Below, one piece after another: positions 8,307 through 18,300 of a stretch of DNA of 64,000 nucleotides; the first letter of the stretch is position 1, and each line of letters begins with the position of its first letter. Both the position numbers and the translations under genes were made by a program. The stretch is from Bacteroidales bacterium (GTDB lineage: Bacteria; Bacteroidota; Bacteroidia; Bacteroidales; UBA3824), in the NCBI GenBank assembly GCA_016286055.1, contig JAEERW010000010.1, positions 62,001-126,000 on the forward strand, written 5' to 3'. The notes below the pieces were generated by a model, which searched no databases, was not told the DNA's origin, and saw only the letters and a list, made by a program, of their open reading frames with translations.

Positions 8307-9551
8307 ATGTCAACAGTAAAACCATTCCGCGGACTCCGTCCCGCAAAAGAAATAGCAGAAAAACTCTCTTGCCTTCCCTACGACGTAATGAACGCCAAGG
8401 AGGCCGCCGCTATGGCAGAAGGTAACCCTCAGTCGTTTTTGCACATCACCCGTGCCGAAATCGACCTTCCCGCCGATGTAGACCCACATTCTAAGCAGGT
8501 TTACGACAAATCAGTAGAAAATTTCAAGAAATTTCAAGATAACAAATGGCTTATTCAAGACACTGAGCCTAAATTCTACATCTACGCTCAGACTATGGAT
8601 GGCCGCACACAATACGGCATTGCTGGCGCAGCATTCTGCGAAGATTATCAAAACCAAATCATTAAGAAACACGAACTTACACGTCCCGACAAAGAGGACG
8701 ACCGTATGGTGCTCATCAACACTATGAACGCCAACGCCGAACCTGTGTTCCTTAGCTATCGCGCTGTGCCCGAAATCGACGAGATTGTAAACAAAATCAC
8801 CAAGCAAGAGCCTGAATATAAGTTTGTTAGCAACGATGGTTTTGGTCATCAGTTTTGGGTAATCAACGATACCGACACCAACAAACGTATCGAAAAACTC
8901 TTTGCCGACAAAGTTCCCGCACTCTACGTTGCCGATGGACATCACCGCACAGCAGCAGCAGCACGTGTTGGTCTTGAGCGCAAAGCCAAAAACCCCAACC
9001 ACACCGGCAACGAAGATTACAACTATTTCTTGGCTGTGATTTTCCCCGACAACCAGTTGAAAATTATGGACTACAACCGTGTGATTAAAGACCTTAACGG
9101 ACTGAGCAGCAAAGATTTTCTTGTAAAACTATCCGCATCGTTCGATATTGAAAACAAAGGCGCAGAAATATACCGTCCTACCAAATTGCACGAAATGAGC
9201 CTCTATTTAGACGGCATCTGGTATAGTCTCAACGCTAAAAAAGGCACTTACAACGACTCAGACCCCATAGGCGTTCTCGACGTTACTATACTCACCAAGC
9301 AGGTTTTGGAACCGATATTAAACATCACCGACCTCCGCACATCCAAGCGTATCGACTTTGTGGGCGGCATCCGCGGACTTGGCGAACTCAAAAAACGTGT
9401 TGACAGCGGCGAAATGGCAGCAGCTTTTGCAATGTATCCCGTAAGTATGGCTCAATTGCTAGACATTGCCGACACCGGCAACATTATGCCTCCCAAGACC
9501 ACCTGGTTTGAGCCAAAACTCCGCAGCGGACTGGTGGTACACACTTTGTAA
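8307..9551 (+). CDS. DUF1015 family protein
   Basis: A 414-residue cytoplasmic protein of the DUF1015 family. Typical marks are KPFRGLRP near the start, LPYDVMNAKEA (about 23-34), the segment around FLHITRAEIDLP, and the conserved YVADGHHRTAAA (about 209-220). The His pair in that last motif suggests metal or nucleotide binding, but no biochemical role is established to my knowledge. It commonly follows serC and serA in Bacteroidota, which suggests a link to serine or phosphoserine metabolism; that is inference from gene order. Here a terminator separates it from serA. Confidence 0.85.
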   Translation: MSTVKPFRGLRPAKEIAEKLSCLPYDVMNAKEAAAMAEGNPQSFLHITRAEIDLPADVDPHSKQVYDKSVENFKKFQDNKWLIQDTEPKFYIYAQTMDGRTQYGIAGAAFCEDYQNQIIKKHELTRPDKEDDRMVLINTMNANAEPVFLSYRAVPEIDEIVNKITKQEPEYKFVSNDGFGHQFWVINDTDTNKRIEKLFADKVPALYVADGHHRTAAAARVGLERKAKNPNHTGNEDYNYFLAVIFPDNQLKIMDYNRVIKDLNGLSSKDFLVKLSASFDIENKGAEIYRPTKLHEMSLYLDGIWYSLNAKKGTYNDSDPIGVLDVTILTKQVLEPILNITDLRTSKRIDFVGGIRGLGELKKRVDSGEMAAAFAMYPVSMAQLLDIADTGNIMPPKTTWFEPKLRSGLVVHTL

Positions 9552-9563
9552 TGCTAAAAAATA

Positions 9564-9600
9564 TTAAACTATATAATAAAATTAGTGTCAAATAGTTTAA
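9564..9600. repeat. Small inverted repeat between DUF1015 and DUF1573 genes
   Basis: TTAAACTAT (9564-9572) and ATAGTTTAA (9592-9600) form a 9-bp perfect AT-only inverted repeat with a 19-base loop and no T-run. It could be a protein-binding site or a weak mRNA end; nothing decides. Confidence 0.35.
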
Positions 9601-9628
9601 AGTAATAAAACCATTAAAAATTCGCATT

Positions 9629-10117
9629 ATGAAAAAATTATTATTGACAGCAGTAGTCGCGCTGATGGTTTCAGCGGTATTCTGCACAGAAGCATCGGCA
9701 CAGAAGAAAACCAAAAAACAGATAAAACAAGAACAAGCGGCGAAAGAGGCGGCAATAGCCGACTCGCTTGCAAAACTCGAAGCCTCAATTCAAGACGGTG
9801 TTGAGATGACATTCAAATACACCGAACACAATTTCGGCACTATGAAAAGCGGATCCGACATCAGCTATTCGTTCGAGTTTGTAAACACAGGCAAAGAGCC
9901 TCTCGTAATTGCCAACGTGGCTACATCTTGCGGCTGCACCACTCCCGAATGGAGCAAAGAACCCATTCCGAGCAAGGGCAGAGGCATTATCAAAGTTAAA
10001 TACGACTCGTCGCGCATTGGGTCGTTTTCTAAAACAATTTCGGTGTATTCCAACGCCAAAAACTCGCCGGTGATACTGTCGATAAGGGGCAACGTGGAAT
10101 ACGTAAACAACAATTAA
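9629..10117 (+). CDS. Exported DUF1573 protein
   Basis: A 162-residue protein with a signal peptide ending ASAQ (about residue 25), then a Lys/Gln/Glu/Ala-rich helical stretch (26-55), then a DUF1573 domain of the immunoglobulin-like ASH/HYDIN type (about 60-158). The hallmark is EHNFGTMKSG followed by FEFVNTGKEPLVI and SCGCTTPEW. This domain is very common in Bacteroidota envelope proteins; its ligand is unknown. The aminotransferase gene follows after 15 bases, so they probably share a transcript, although no functional link is evident. Confidence 0.85.
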   Translation: MKKLLLTAVVALMVSAVFCTEASAQKKTKKQIKQEQAAKEAAIADSLAKLEASIQDGVEMTFKYTEHNFGTMKSGSDISYSFEFVNTGKEPLVIANVATSCGCTTPEWSKEPIPSKGRGIIKVKYDSSRIGSFSKTISVYSNAKNSPVILSIRGNVEYVNNN

Positions 10118-10132
10118 CAATCAAATTTAATT

Positions 10133-11338
10133 ATGCCAAATATTTCACGGACAGGCAAAATAATGCCTGCCTCACCAATACGAAAACTTGTACCATTTTC
10201 AGAAAAAGCAAAACAAGAAGGAGTAAAAGTATACCATTTAAATATCGGACAGCCCGACATTCACACCCCAGAGCACGCCCTTGCCGTACTCAAAGAGTAC
10301 AAAGGCAAAGTAGTAGAATACTGCCATTCAGCAGGATTTGAATCGTATCGCCGTGCACTTGCCAAGCAATATGCAGGCATGGGTATCAACTTTAATTACA
10401 AACAAATAATGGTAACGTTCGGCGGAAGCGAGGGACTTATCTACGTGTTAATGAGCACTATGGACCCTGGCGATGAGATAATTATTCCCGAACCTTACTA
10501 CACCAACTACAACAGTTACGCCACAATGGCGGGCGCAAAGGTTGTACCAATACAATCGTCGTTTGAAGACGGTTTTGCCCTCCCTCCTATTAGTGAGTTT
10601 GAGAAAAAAATCACTTCAAAAACTCGCGCCATACTTATTTCAAACCCCAACAATCCAACAGGTTATCTCTATTCTAAAGAGGAACTTTTGCAGATTAAAG
10701 ACCTCGCACTCAAATACGACCTTTACATCATTGCCGACGAGGTTTACCGCGATTTTTGCTACGACGGCAGCACACACTATTCGATGATGCAGATTGAAGG
10801 TTTGGAACAAAACACTATTTTAATTGACAGTACATCAAAGCGTTATAGCGAATGTGGTATCCGTGTAGGGTTTGTAATTACCAAAAATCAAGAGGTATTA
10901 GATACTTTGATGAAATTTGCACAAGCGCGTTTAAGTCCTCCGTATTTTGGTCAGTTGGTGGGAATGGCATCTATCGACACACCCGAATCGTATTTTCAAG
11001 AGGTTAGAGAAGAATATGTTAAACGTCGCAACTGCCTTATCAACGGATTAAACAAGATTCCTGGCGTAAGCAGTCCGATGCCCAAAGGAGCATTCTACAC
11101 CATAGCACGTTTGCCAATCGACGACAGCGAAATATTCTGCCGTTGGATGTTAGAGACATTCCGTTATGAAAATCAGACAGTTATGATGGCTCCCGCAGCT
11201 GGATTCTATGCCACTCCGGGACTTGGCAAAAACGAAGTGCGCCTTGCATACGTAATCAACACCGACGATCTCAAAAAGGCACTCAAATGTCTTGAAGAGG
11301 GTTTGAAAGCATATCCTGGCAACACATACAACAAATAG
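10133..11338 (+). CDS. Class I/II pyridoxal phosphate aminotransferase
   Basis: A 401-residue fold-type I aminotransferase. The pattern LNIGQPD (about 35-41), GGSEGL (cofactor phosphate loop), ISNPNNPTGYLYS (about 178-190, cofactor Asn), ADEVYRDF and STSKRYSECGIRVGF with Schiff-base Lys236 is typical of aspartate/aromatic-type enzymes. The C-terminal Arg that grips the substrate carboxylate is likely in NEVRLAYV. The family has aspartate, alanine and branched-chain members and sequence alone does not fix the substrate. It is the last gene before the terminator at 11361-11397. Confidence 0.88.
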   Translation: MPNISRTGKIMPASPIRKLVPFSEKAKQEGVKVYHLNIGQPDIHTPEHALAVLKEYKGKVVEYCHSAGFESYRRALAKQYAGMGINFNYKQIMVTFGGSEGLIYVLMSTMDPGDEIIIPEPYYTNYNSYATMAGAKVVPIQSSFEDGFALPPISEFEKKITSKTRAILISNPNNPTGYLYSKEELLQIKDLALKYDLYIIADEVYRDFCYDGSTHYSMMQIEGLEQNTILIDSTSKRYSECGIRVGFVITKNQEVLDTLMKFAQARLSPPYFGQLVGMASIDTPESYFQEVREEYVKRRNCLINGLNKIPGVSSPMPKGAFYTIARLPIDDSEIFCRWMLETFRYENQTVMMAPAAGFYATPGLGKNEVRLAYVINTDDLKKALKCLEEGLKAYPGNTYNK

Positions 11339-11360
11339 CAAGACTCTATCTTACACAAAA

Positions 11361-11397
11361 AATCCACTGACAAACATTCCGTCAGTGGATTTTTTTT
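11361..11397 (+). terminator. Terminator after the aminotransferase gene
   Basis: AATCCACTGAC and GTCAGTGGATT form an 11-bp perfect stem with a 9-base loop, followed by T8. The A-run before the stem means it may also work for the convergent gene at 11417. Confidence 0.9.
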
Positions 11398-11416
11398 ATA
11401 ATAAAAATTCTTAAAC

Positions 11417-11806
11417 CTAATTCAAAAGACCATGCAAAGCAAGAATCGCTAACAGCACAAATGTTACAAGGTTGCCGAAAAGCGAACAGAAAAAGAATCT
11501 AATTTTCGACACCTTATTGGGACGATCACGGAAAAACGCCACATCTATCATCCACTCAAACACTACCGCAATAGCAAACGCAATGGCATACCAAGCGTAA
11601 AAGCCAAAACCAAGTTCGCCATTTCCTGCAGGGATGAATAAACAGAAAAGCGCTGTAATCACATTTCCTACCAAAACGGCAAAGAAGCCACGCAGGATAT
11701 TAAGTTTGCGTTTCGCCACAAGTATCAGAAACACAACAAATTCTATCAAAACTGCTCCAGCAAATATAAAGAGCGAGTTGAAACTTAACGGAAGTATATT
11801 GTTCAT
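11417..11806 (-). CDS. Four-pass inner-membrane protein
   Basis: An integral membrane protein of 129 residues with four hydrophobic segments and short polar loops (FRDRPNKVSKIR before the last). No family recognised. An upstream in-frame start exists at 11842, but the promoter at 11830-11860 would then lie inside the coding region. The ATG at 11806 (MNNILPLSFN) is therefore preferred, with a leader of about 17 bases. It is convergent with the aminotransferase gene. Confidence 0.7.
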   Translation of the reverse strand: MNNILPLSFNSLFIFAGAVLIEFVVFLILVAKRKLNILRGFFAVLVGNVITALFCLFIPAGNGELGFGFYAWYAIAFAIAVVFEWMIDVAFFRDRPNKVSKIRFFFCSLFGNLVTFVLLAILALHGLLN

Positions 11807-11829
11807 ATCAACTATTATTTTTAATGCAA

Positions 11830-11860
11830 CAAATATACACAATAATTTAATTTATTACAA
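11830..11860 (-). promoter_or_regulatory. Promoter of the four-pass membrane protein
   Basis: Minus strand: TTG (11860-11858), 20 bases, TATATTTG (11837-11830). This is a full consensus match and it decides the start codon of the gene downstream. Confidence 0.7.
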
Positions 11861-11887
11861 AAATAATAAAAAAAATAATAACAACTA

Positions 11888-12157
11888 CTACTTTTTTCGT
11901 GAAAATTTCTGTTTCAACCTCTTAACGCCCTCTACACCAAGTATGGTGATGCCCGAATATTGAAAAGTTTTTGCAAGTCCGAAAAACAAAACCCACAAAA
12001 CTGTCTTTGCCGATGGACTAAGACAATCCAAACCCATCTGGGCAAAAGAGATTATATAAAACGGAACGCATAATAACAGCACTATCACCCCCGTACGAAA
12101 CGACAGGGTCTTGAGTTTTTCCTTTACTGATGAAATAATATTGCTGAACAAACTCAT
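11888..12157 (-). CDS. Small membrane protein, PspC-sized, unknown
   Basis: An 89-residue protein starting MSLFSNIISSVKEKL, with two hydrophobic segments (about 26-43 and 54-72) and a basic tail (KRLKQKFSRKK). The reading frame stays open upstream to 12358, but that extension is low-complexity AT-rich sequence and lies upstream of the TATCTTTG -7 box at 12206-12213, so the ATG at 12157 is preferred. No family recognised. Confidence 0.6.
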   Translation of the reverse strand: MSLFSNIISSVKEKLKTLSFRTGVIVLLLCVPFYIISFAQMGLDCLSPSAKTVLWVLFFGLAKTFQYSGITILGVEGVKRLKQKFSRKK

Positions 12158-12205
12158 AACTAAATCATATTTTCTGGCTACTAAATTAACTGTTAAAAAC
12201 CAAAT

Positions 12206-12213
12206 CAAAGATA
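12206..12213 (-). promoter_or_regulatory. Putative -7 box for the gene at 11888-12157
   Basis: TATCTTTG on the minus strand, with transcription starting near 12199 and a leader of about 42 bases. No -33 match is clear. Confidence 0.45.
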
Positions 12214-12358
12214 GTTTAACATTAAATAGTGTTCGATTTAGTAAATACATGAATCGAAAAAAGCAAAGAGAAATCGCATAAATAAGAATAAACTCAAAAC
12301 AAAAAAGCGGAAATTGAAAAAACAATTTCCGCCTAATTATTATAATGTATAATCTCAA

Positions 12359-13105
12359 TTAGTTGCGGCGCGACAAGAGAGCTATCAATCGAAGAATCTC
12401 AACATAAATCCAAACAATAGTAACCATAAGGCCAAAAGCGCAGTACCACTCCATAAATCGGGGCGACTGCATCTCCACACCGTTGTCAATTTGATTGAAG
12501 TCTAAAACCAAGTTGAGGGCTGCCACACCCACAATCACCAACTGCAATACTATTCCAAACCAGCCAAGGTTGAAAACTGAAAGCTCAATTCCGGCGAAGC
12601 GGAGCAGAATGCTCACCAAGTAGAAAGCACCTATGCCCAAAGTGGCGAAAACCAACACTTTGGTAAATTTTGGAGTAGCTTTGAGAATACCTGCACGATA
12701 GCAGCCGAAAACCACAGCAACCACACAAACAGTAGCCAAAACTGCTTGCATAACAATACCATCGTAAGTAGCGTTGAAAATAGCCGAAATAGTACCGAGG
12801 AACAATCCCTCGCAAAGTGCGTAGATAGGAGCCAGAATGTGCGCTTTGTCGGGTTTGAAAGTCAAAACGATAGCGAGAACAAATGCAACGATAGCTCCAC
12901 CAATAGCAAGAGGCGTAGCCAGAGTGTTGCCCACCATTGTAAGTTTCCAAGAGGCAATTCCGCTCAAAAGTACTAGCAGAAAGAGAATGATACTTTTATT
13001 AAGTGTGCCGTTGTAGGTCATAACTTCACCTTCGGCATTGTTGGTTAGCGACTTTTCGAAAATCTTATCAGAAAATGTCGGATTGGAAGATTTTGATAAA
13101 TTCAT
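12359..13105 (-). CDS. Bax inhibitor-1/YccA family membrane protein
   Basis: A 248-residue inner-membrane protein with seven hydrophobic segments. After a soluble N-terminus (1-34) come TM segments at about 37-53, 62-82, 90-110, 116-136, 147-167, 175-197 and 220-240. The spacing, the ALCEGLFLGTISAIFNATYDGIV segment between TM3 and TM4, and the late acidic/polar segment LDFNQIDNGV fit the Bax inhibitor-1 (TMBIM) family. Relatives such as BsYetJ are pH-gated calcium leak channels; activity here is inferred only from family. It is preceded by def with a 16-base gap and may be cotranscribed with it. Confidence 0.85.
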   Translation of the reverse strand: MNLSKSSNPTFSDKIFEKSLTNNAEGEVMTYNGTLNKSIILFLLVLLSGIASWKLTMVGNTLATPLAIGGAIVAFVLAIVLTFKPDKAHILAPIYALCEGLFLGTISAIFNATYDGIVMQAVLATVCVVAVVFGCYRAGILKATPKFTKVLVFATLGIGAFYLVSILLRFAGIELSVFNLGWFGIVLQLVIVGVAALNLVLDFNQIDNGVEMQSPRFMEWYCAFGLMVTIVWIYVEILRLIALLSRRN

Positions 13106-13121
13106 AATTATAGAGCATTTA

Positions 13122-13679
13122 TTAGTTTAATTTTACTTTATAAGAATGTTCAAATTTGCCTTTTGAAATATTGGCAAGTTTGTTTTTAATGAGTTTGCGG
13201 CGCAAAAGACCGATTTTGTCGGTAAAGAGCACACCTTCGAGATGGTCGTATTCGTGTTGGAAAACTCTAGCAGTAGGTCCTGTGAGAGTTTCTTCGTGAA
13301 GGTTAAAATCTTCGTCGTAATACTTCACCTTCACGCCGTCGGGACGGGTAACATCCTCGTGCAAACCGGGAACGCTCAAACATCCCTCGTTGTATCCCAC
13401 TTTATTGCCAAAAAATTCAACAATTTCGGGATTGATGCAGGTGCGAATAAAGGTCTTGGTGAAAGTATCCTTCTCATCGTCGGTCATGGGCGATGCGTCG
13501 ATAACAAATAGGCGGAGAGAAAGTCCCACCTGCGGGGCGGCAAGTCCTACGCCTTCCGACTTGCGCATGGTTTCAAACATATTGGCGACAAGTTCCTTCA
13601 AATTAGGATAGTCTTTTGAAACGGGGTCGGCTTTCTTCCTCAAAACCGCGTTTCCAATAATTGTAATAGGTAATATCAT
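13122..13679 (-). CDS. def: Peptide deformylase
   Basis: Iron or zinc hydrolase (185 residues) that removes the formyl group from the initiating methionine of nascent proteins. All three family motifs are present: GVGLAAPQVG (about 44-53), EGCLSVPG with metal-ligand Cys100, and QHEYDHLEG with ligands His142 and His146 and catalytic Glu143. The chosen start is the ATG at 13679 (MILPITIIGN). A more upstream in-frame start at 13700 overlaps a -7 box (TAATTTTG, 13698-13705). It follows ruvX with a gap of about 30 bases. Confidence 0.95.
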   Translation of the reverse strand: MILPITIIGNAVLRKKADPVSKDYPNLKELVANMFETMRKSEGVGLAAPQVGLSLRLFVIDASPMTDDEKDTFTKTFIRTCINPEIVEFFGNKVGYNEGCLSVPGLHEDVTRPDGVKVKYYDEDFNLHEETLTGPTARVFQHEYDHLEGVLFTDKIGLLRRKLIKNKLANISKGKFEHSYKVKLN

Positions 13680-13697
13680 TTTGAAATAACTTTTTTG

Positions 13698-13705
13698 CAA
13701 AATTA
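13698..13705 (-). promoter_or_regulatory. Putative internal -7 box upstream of def
   Basis: TAATTTTG on the minus strand in the short gap between ruvX and def. It would give def its own transcript with a leader of about 12 bases. Cotranscription with ruvX is equally possible. Confidence 0.35.
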
Positions 13706-13709
13706 ATAA

Positions 13710-14126
13710 TTAAAATGGATTTTCATCCATCCAACCTTGTAAAATAAAAGCCGCAGCCATTTTGTCGGTGTTCTCTTTCTTCTGACGGTATTTTCGTTTA
13801 AATCCGCCAGACACCATAGCCGAAGCAGCCATTTTAGAAGTGTACTGCTCGTCGTAAAAATCAACGGGCAAATCAGGGAAGAGTTTTTTCAGATTGTCGG
13901 TAAACTGAATAATGCTCTGGACTATGGGATTTTCGCCCCCCTGCGGATTCACAGGATAACCAACTATAACGCGCTCAACTTTCTCCTTAACGATATACTC
14001 CTTAATAAAAGGTGTAAGTTCGGCGGTTGACACAGTTGTGAGTGGCGAGACAATAATTCTCGACGGGTCGGTAACTGCCAGTCCCGTGCGCACTTTGCCA
14101 TAATCGATAGCCAAAAAACGTCCCAT
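13710..14126 (-). CDS. ruvX: RuvX/YqgF Holliday-junction resolvase-like nuclease
   Basis: A 138-residue RNase-H-fold protein. The N-terminal MGRFLAIDYGKVRTGLAVTD holds the first catalytic Asp (residue 8 region), EKVERVIVGYPVNPQGGENP is the central motif, and DFYDEQYTSKMA holds later acidic residues. In Escherichia coli the orthologue is essential and takes part in 16S rRNA 5' processing; a resolvase role is also proposed. The gene lies directly upstream of def, giving a translation-related pair (rRNA maturation, deformylation). Confidence 0.92.
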   Translation of the reverse strand: MGRFLAIDYGKVRTGLAVTDPSRIIVSPLTTVSTAELTPFIKEYIVKEKVERVIVGYPVNPQGGENPIVQSIIQFTDNLKKLFPDLPVDFYDEQYTSKMAASAMVSGGFKRKYRQKKENTDKMAAAFILQGWMDENPF

Positions 14127-14227
14127 TTTTTCTAAATTAGCAGTTACAAAGTTAAATCATGCAAACGACAAAAACAATTTTTTTTCTAAAAAAACAAAAA
14201 AATATATCCGTGTAAAACATTATTTCA

Positions 14228-14267
14228 TATATTTGCATTGAAAAAAACCGGAGAGTCCGGAATTTTT
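14228..14267 (+). promoter_or_regulatory. mdh -7 box and start-proximal hairpin
   Basis: TATATTTG (14228-14235) matches the -7 consensus. Almost at the predicted transcript start is a tight hairpin CCGGA-GAG-TCCGG (14248-14260) followed by AATTTTT. It may stabilise the 5' end or act as a weak attenuator. No -33 match is clear. Confidence 0.45.
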
Positions 14268-14303
14268 ATATAACAGACAATTAAATTTATACATAACACA
14301 ATT

Positions 14304-15245
14304 ATGGAAAAAATTACAGTTATAGGCGCCGGAAATGTAGGCGCAACATGTGCGGACGCCATTGCCCGCAGAGACTTAGCCAATCAAGTAGTATTGCTCG
14401 ACATCAAACCTAACCTCGCAGAAGGCAAGGCTTTGGATATCTGGCAGACCTCTGCATTAGCAGGATTCAACCATCAGATTACAGGCGTAACCAACGATTA
14501 TTCTAAAACAGCCGGATCGGGCGTAATCGTAATCACCTCTGGTATTCCCCGCAAACCTGGTATGAGCCGCGAAGACCTTATCGGCACCAACGCTGGCATC
14601 GTTAAGGACGTTACCAAAAAAGCTATCGAGGCTTCGCCCAACGCTATCATCATCATTGTTTCCAACCCCTTGGATGCTATGACATATGTAGCATACAAAA
14701 CCGCTAAAACACTCTCTAACAAAGTGTTCGGTATGGCTGGAACTCTCGACACAGCACGTTACAAAGCATTCCTCGCTCAGGAAATCGGCGTTACTCCTCT
14801 CGACATCCAAGGTCTTCTCCTCGGTGGTCACGGCGACACAATGGTTCCCCTACCACGCTACACCACAGTAGGCGGTATTCCTGTTACCGACCTCGTAGCC
14901 AAAGACAAACTCGAGGCTATCATTGAGCGTACAAAGAAAGGCGGTGGCGAACTCACAAACCTCCTCGGCACATCGGCTTGGTACGCACCCGGCACATCGG
15001 CTGCTTACATGGTAGAAGCAATCGTTCGCAACCAAAAACGCGTAGTTCCTGTATGCGCTTACCTCAACGGCGAATACGGCTACAAAGATATGTACCTTGG
15101 TGTTCCAGTAATACTCGGCGCCAACGGTGTTGAAAAAGTTATCGAGCTCAACCTCAACAGCGAAGAGAAAGCACTTCTTGATGCTTCTGCAGCTGCTGTT
15201 AAGAAAACTCTCGACGACCTCAAAAACATCGTAACTTTCGACTAA
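14304..15245 (+). CDS. mdh: Malate dehydrogenase (lactate dehydrogenase-like type)
   Basis: NAD-dependent enzyme of 313 residues that interconverts malate and oxaloacetate. The Rossmann loop is VIGAGNVGATCADAI (residues 5-19), with Asp34 in LLDIKPN fitting NAD preference. The substrate region reads GIPRKPGMSREDL, where the Arg pair of malate enzymes is present, and the catalytic His176 lies in GGHGDTMVP. In anaerobic Bacteroidota this enzyme feeds the reductive branch toward fumarate and succinate. It is a single-gene unit closed by the terminator at 15295-15329. Confidence 0.95.
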   Translation: MEKITVIGAGNVGATCADAIARRDLANQVVLLDIKPNLAEGKALDIWQTSALAGFNHQITGVTNDYSKTAGSGVIVITSGIPRKPGMSREDLIGTNAGIVKDVTKKAIEASPNAIIIIVSNPLDAMTYVAYKTAKTLSNKVFGMAGTLDTARYKAFLAQEIGVTPLDIQGLLLGGHGDTMVPLPRYTTVGGIPVTDLVAKDKLEAIIERTKKGGGELTNLLGTSAWYAPGTSAAYMVEAIVRNQKRVVPVCAYLNGEYGYKDMYLGVPVILGANGVEKVIELNLNSEEKALLDASAAAVKKTLDDLKNIVTFD

Positions 15246-15294
15246 GAATATTTCGTATAAATTTTTTATTAAACACCTCCTTTTTTTTAAAGGC

Positions 15295-15329
15295 ATCGGC
15301 GGTTGTTGCGATAACATCCGCCGATTTTT
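15295..15329 (+). terminator. Terminator after mdh
   Basis: ATCGGCGG (15295-15302) pairs with CCGCCGAT (15318-15325) around a 15-base loop, followed by T5. Confidence 0.85.
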
Positions 15330-15384
15330 ATATTAAACAAAAAGCAACTTTGAGCGTTTTAATTAAAATAAAACACCATAAAAA

Positions 15385-18300
15385 ATGAAACTCAAATCAC
15401 TCTTGATAATAACGGCCGCAATTATCTGCGCTAAAACCGATGCTCAGACAATAAGACTTTTGCCCGAAACGGGAACCACCGAAATACAGCAAATGTCAGC
15501 AAGTGCCTATGTAAGTTTTCGCTTGCCATACATAAATATCGCGCGAGAAAAAACAGCCGAGGGTACATTCAACCTTATCTCATCCCCTATTCTTTCACGC
15601 ACATTCGGCAATGGAGAACCTATGTTGCCAAGCTACAATAAAATATTAGAATTCTCAAAATCAGGAGATTACTCATTCGTTATTACTAAAACAGATTCCA
15701 CAATAATAGACCTAAACAAAACATCATACGGAGACAAGATATTACCAGCACAAAAACCAACACCAAACAGCGCAAAAACATCATCAAAACAACTGATAAT
15801 CAACAACAACGCATACAAAATAGACACATTGAAGAGCGAAATTCAAATTAGTGTTACACCCATAGGCACCATGCGAAACAATTATTTAGTGCGGCTTGAT
15901 ATCACACCTTTCAACTATAATCCCACCAAAAACATACTTGTAATATACCACTCAATTGATATAAAAGTTTATAACAAAAAATCACTTACAAAATCATCGC
16001 AAGGAGAAATAATAAAAAGCAAATCAAATACTTACCTAATAATATCACATCCTCAATTTGAGCAAAGCATATCCAAGTTTGCTGCTTGGAAAACAATGCA
16101 AGGCTACAATGTTAAAATTGCATACGCCAACCAAGACTTTTCAAACACCAATAATGATATAAAAAACTATATAAAAAACTTCTACAAAAATCCACCAGAA
16201 GGATACGCCGCACCTCAATATGTATTGTTTGCAGCTGACGAAACTATCATTCCTTCTTGGGAAGGTAAACAAGTGTTTCAAGACATTGTTATGGATAAAT
16301 CACAACAGAGTGATCTTTACTATTGTGAATTTACCGACGACATTCTTCCTGAAATAATGTACGGACGAATTAGTGCCACCAACAACACCTCAATGGGCAA
16401 CATTGTTGACAAAATAATTAAATATGAGAAAACAGACTACACAGATTTCAATTTTCTAAACCGAATGGCGTTTATCTCGGGAGTAGACGTTGACAACGCA
16501 CCATATTTCAGCAACACCGCCCTTAAATATATTTACAACAACTACGCAAATCCAAACGGTAACACATCGCTCCTATATCCATATAACGAATCGTATGGTA
16601 TTATGCCATGCAACAATTCTGGCGCAGCACAATCAATTATTAATCAACTAAATACAGGTGTTGGGTTGGTTTATTATCACGGTCACGGCAATCCTTCGAG
16701 CTGGGACAACCCATTTATCACTTACGACGATATCAACACTCTAACCGAAAACACCTTTGCAGGTTTTTGGATTGCCAACTGCTGTTTAACAAGCAAATTC
16801 CATGCGTCAAACAATTTTGCCGAGGCAGCCATACGCAAAAAAGATGGCGGAGCGGCTGGATATATAGGAGCGGCAAACGAAACAATTTGGGAATACGACT
16901 ATATGTGGCTAATAGGCAAATCGGCGGTAAACAACATCAGTGATAATTACAAAGATTCAAAAAGTGGTGTAGCCGATGCGCTATATCACACAAAGACCAA
17001 CGAACAAGACATTGACAACCAATATATTACAGCAGCACAAATACTCAATAGAGGAAACTTAGCCGTTACCGAAAGCGGTTGTATAAGTTACAAATATTAT
17101 TGGGAGGTATTTAACCTTATGGGCGACCCGTCGATGGTAGTACATTACAAAACGCCAACACCCAACAATGTGGAATACTATCCGCAAAATCTTGTGATTG
17201 GCAACAAGATGCTAACAATAGAAACTGTACCATATGCACTCTGCGCCCTTTCACAAAACGGAAAACTTATCGCATCTGAATATGCCGATAAGGATGGTAC
17301 AGCGATGCTAAATTTCAACGCAGCAAGCATAAGCGAAGGTGAAGCTACCCTTGTGATAACAGCCCAAAACAAAATCACTTACATTGAGCAGATTCCTATT
17401 TCTAATGCAGCAAACGCAATTGTAGGACTCTCGGCTTGTAGGTTCAGCCGTTATCCAAAATTCAATGATTCCACATACATTTCATTAGATATCAAAAACT
17501 TAGCGCAAACTCTTATTGACGACAACAACGCTACAAATATCGACATTGAAATCACCTCCGACAATCCTTCTATCACCATCAAAAAAGAGATGGAACCGTG
17601 CGCTCTGCTTGCTCCACAAGAAACCTTGACATTGGAAAATGCTTTCAAAATATATTTTGCAAAAGATTATCCACAGGAAAAAAATGCGAAATTCAAATTG
17701 ATAATCACTTACAACAACAACAAAGAACAAAGATTCATTATTGGCAACATAGATGTACTCACGCCTAAACTTGATTGCAAATACAAATGTATCAACGACC
17801 AAGGCATTGCCCTAACAATCAATTCCCCATCATCCGACACAATACAACTATCATTCGACCAATTATTTGAATACACAGTAACTACCACTCCCGCAGCAAA
17901 TATCAACAACATTTTAGAAGCTGGCGAAAAAGCGGAACTCACTTTTACAATAACCAACACTGGCAAAATTAGCATCGACTCGATAGCCGCTATATTAAAA
18001 TGCAATCATAAAGGCATAAATATCAGCAACAAAAATATCTACATAAAACATTTAGGTGCCAACGTTTCAGCTGACATCACTTACAAAATATCTCTAAACA
18101 TAAAAAACACAAAAACCGAAAACATCAACTTTACTCTTACTCTAAATTACGACAACTACACGTCGGAATATGCCCACCAAGTTACTGCCAACGCACAAAT
18201 CGAAGATTTTGAGCACAACGGGGAAACACCGTCCACATTGAGTATCAACTCTCGCCGTCCTTGGATAATCTCCACTGACAACCCATATTCAGGCAACTAT

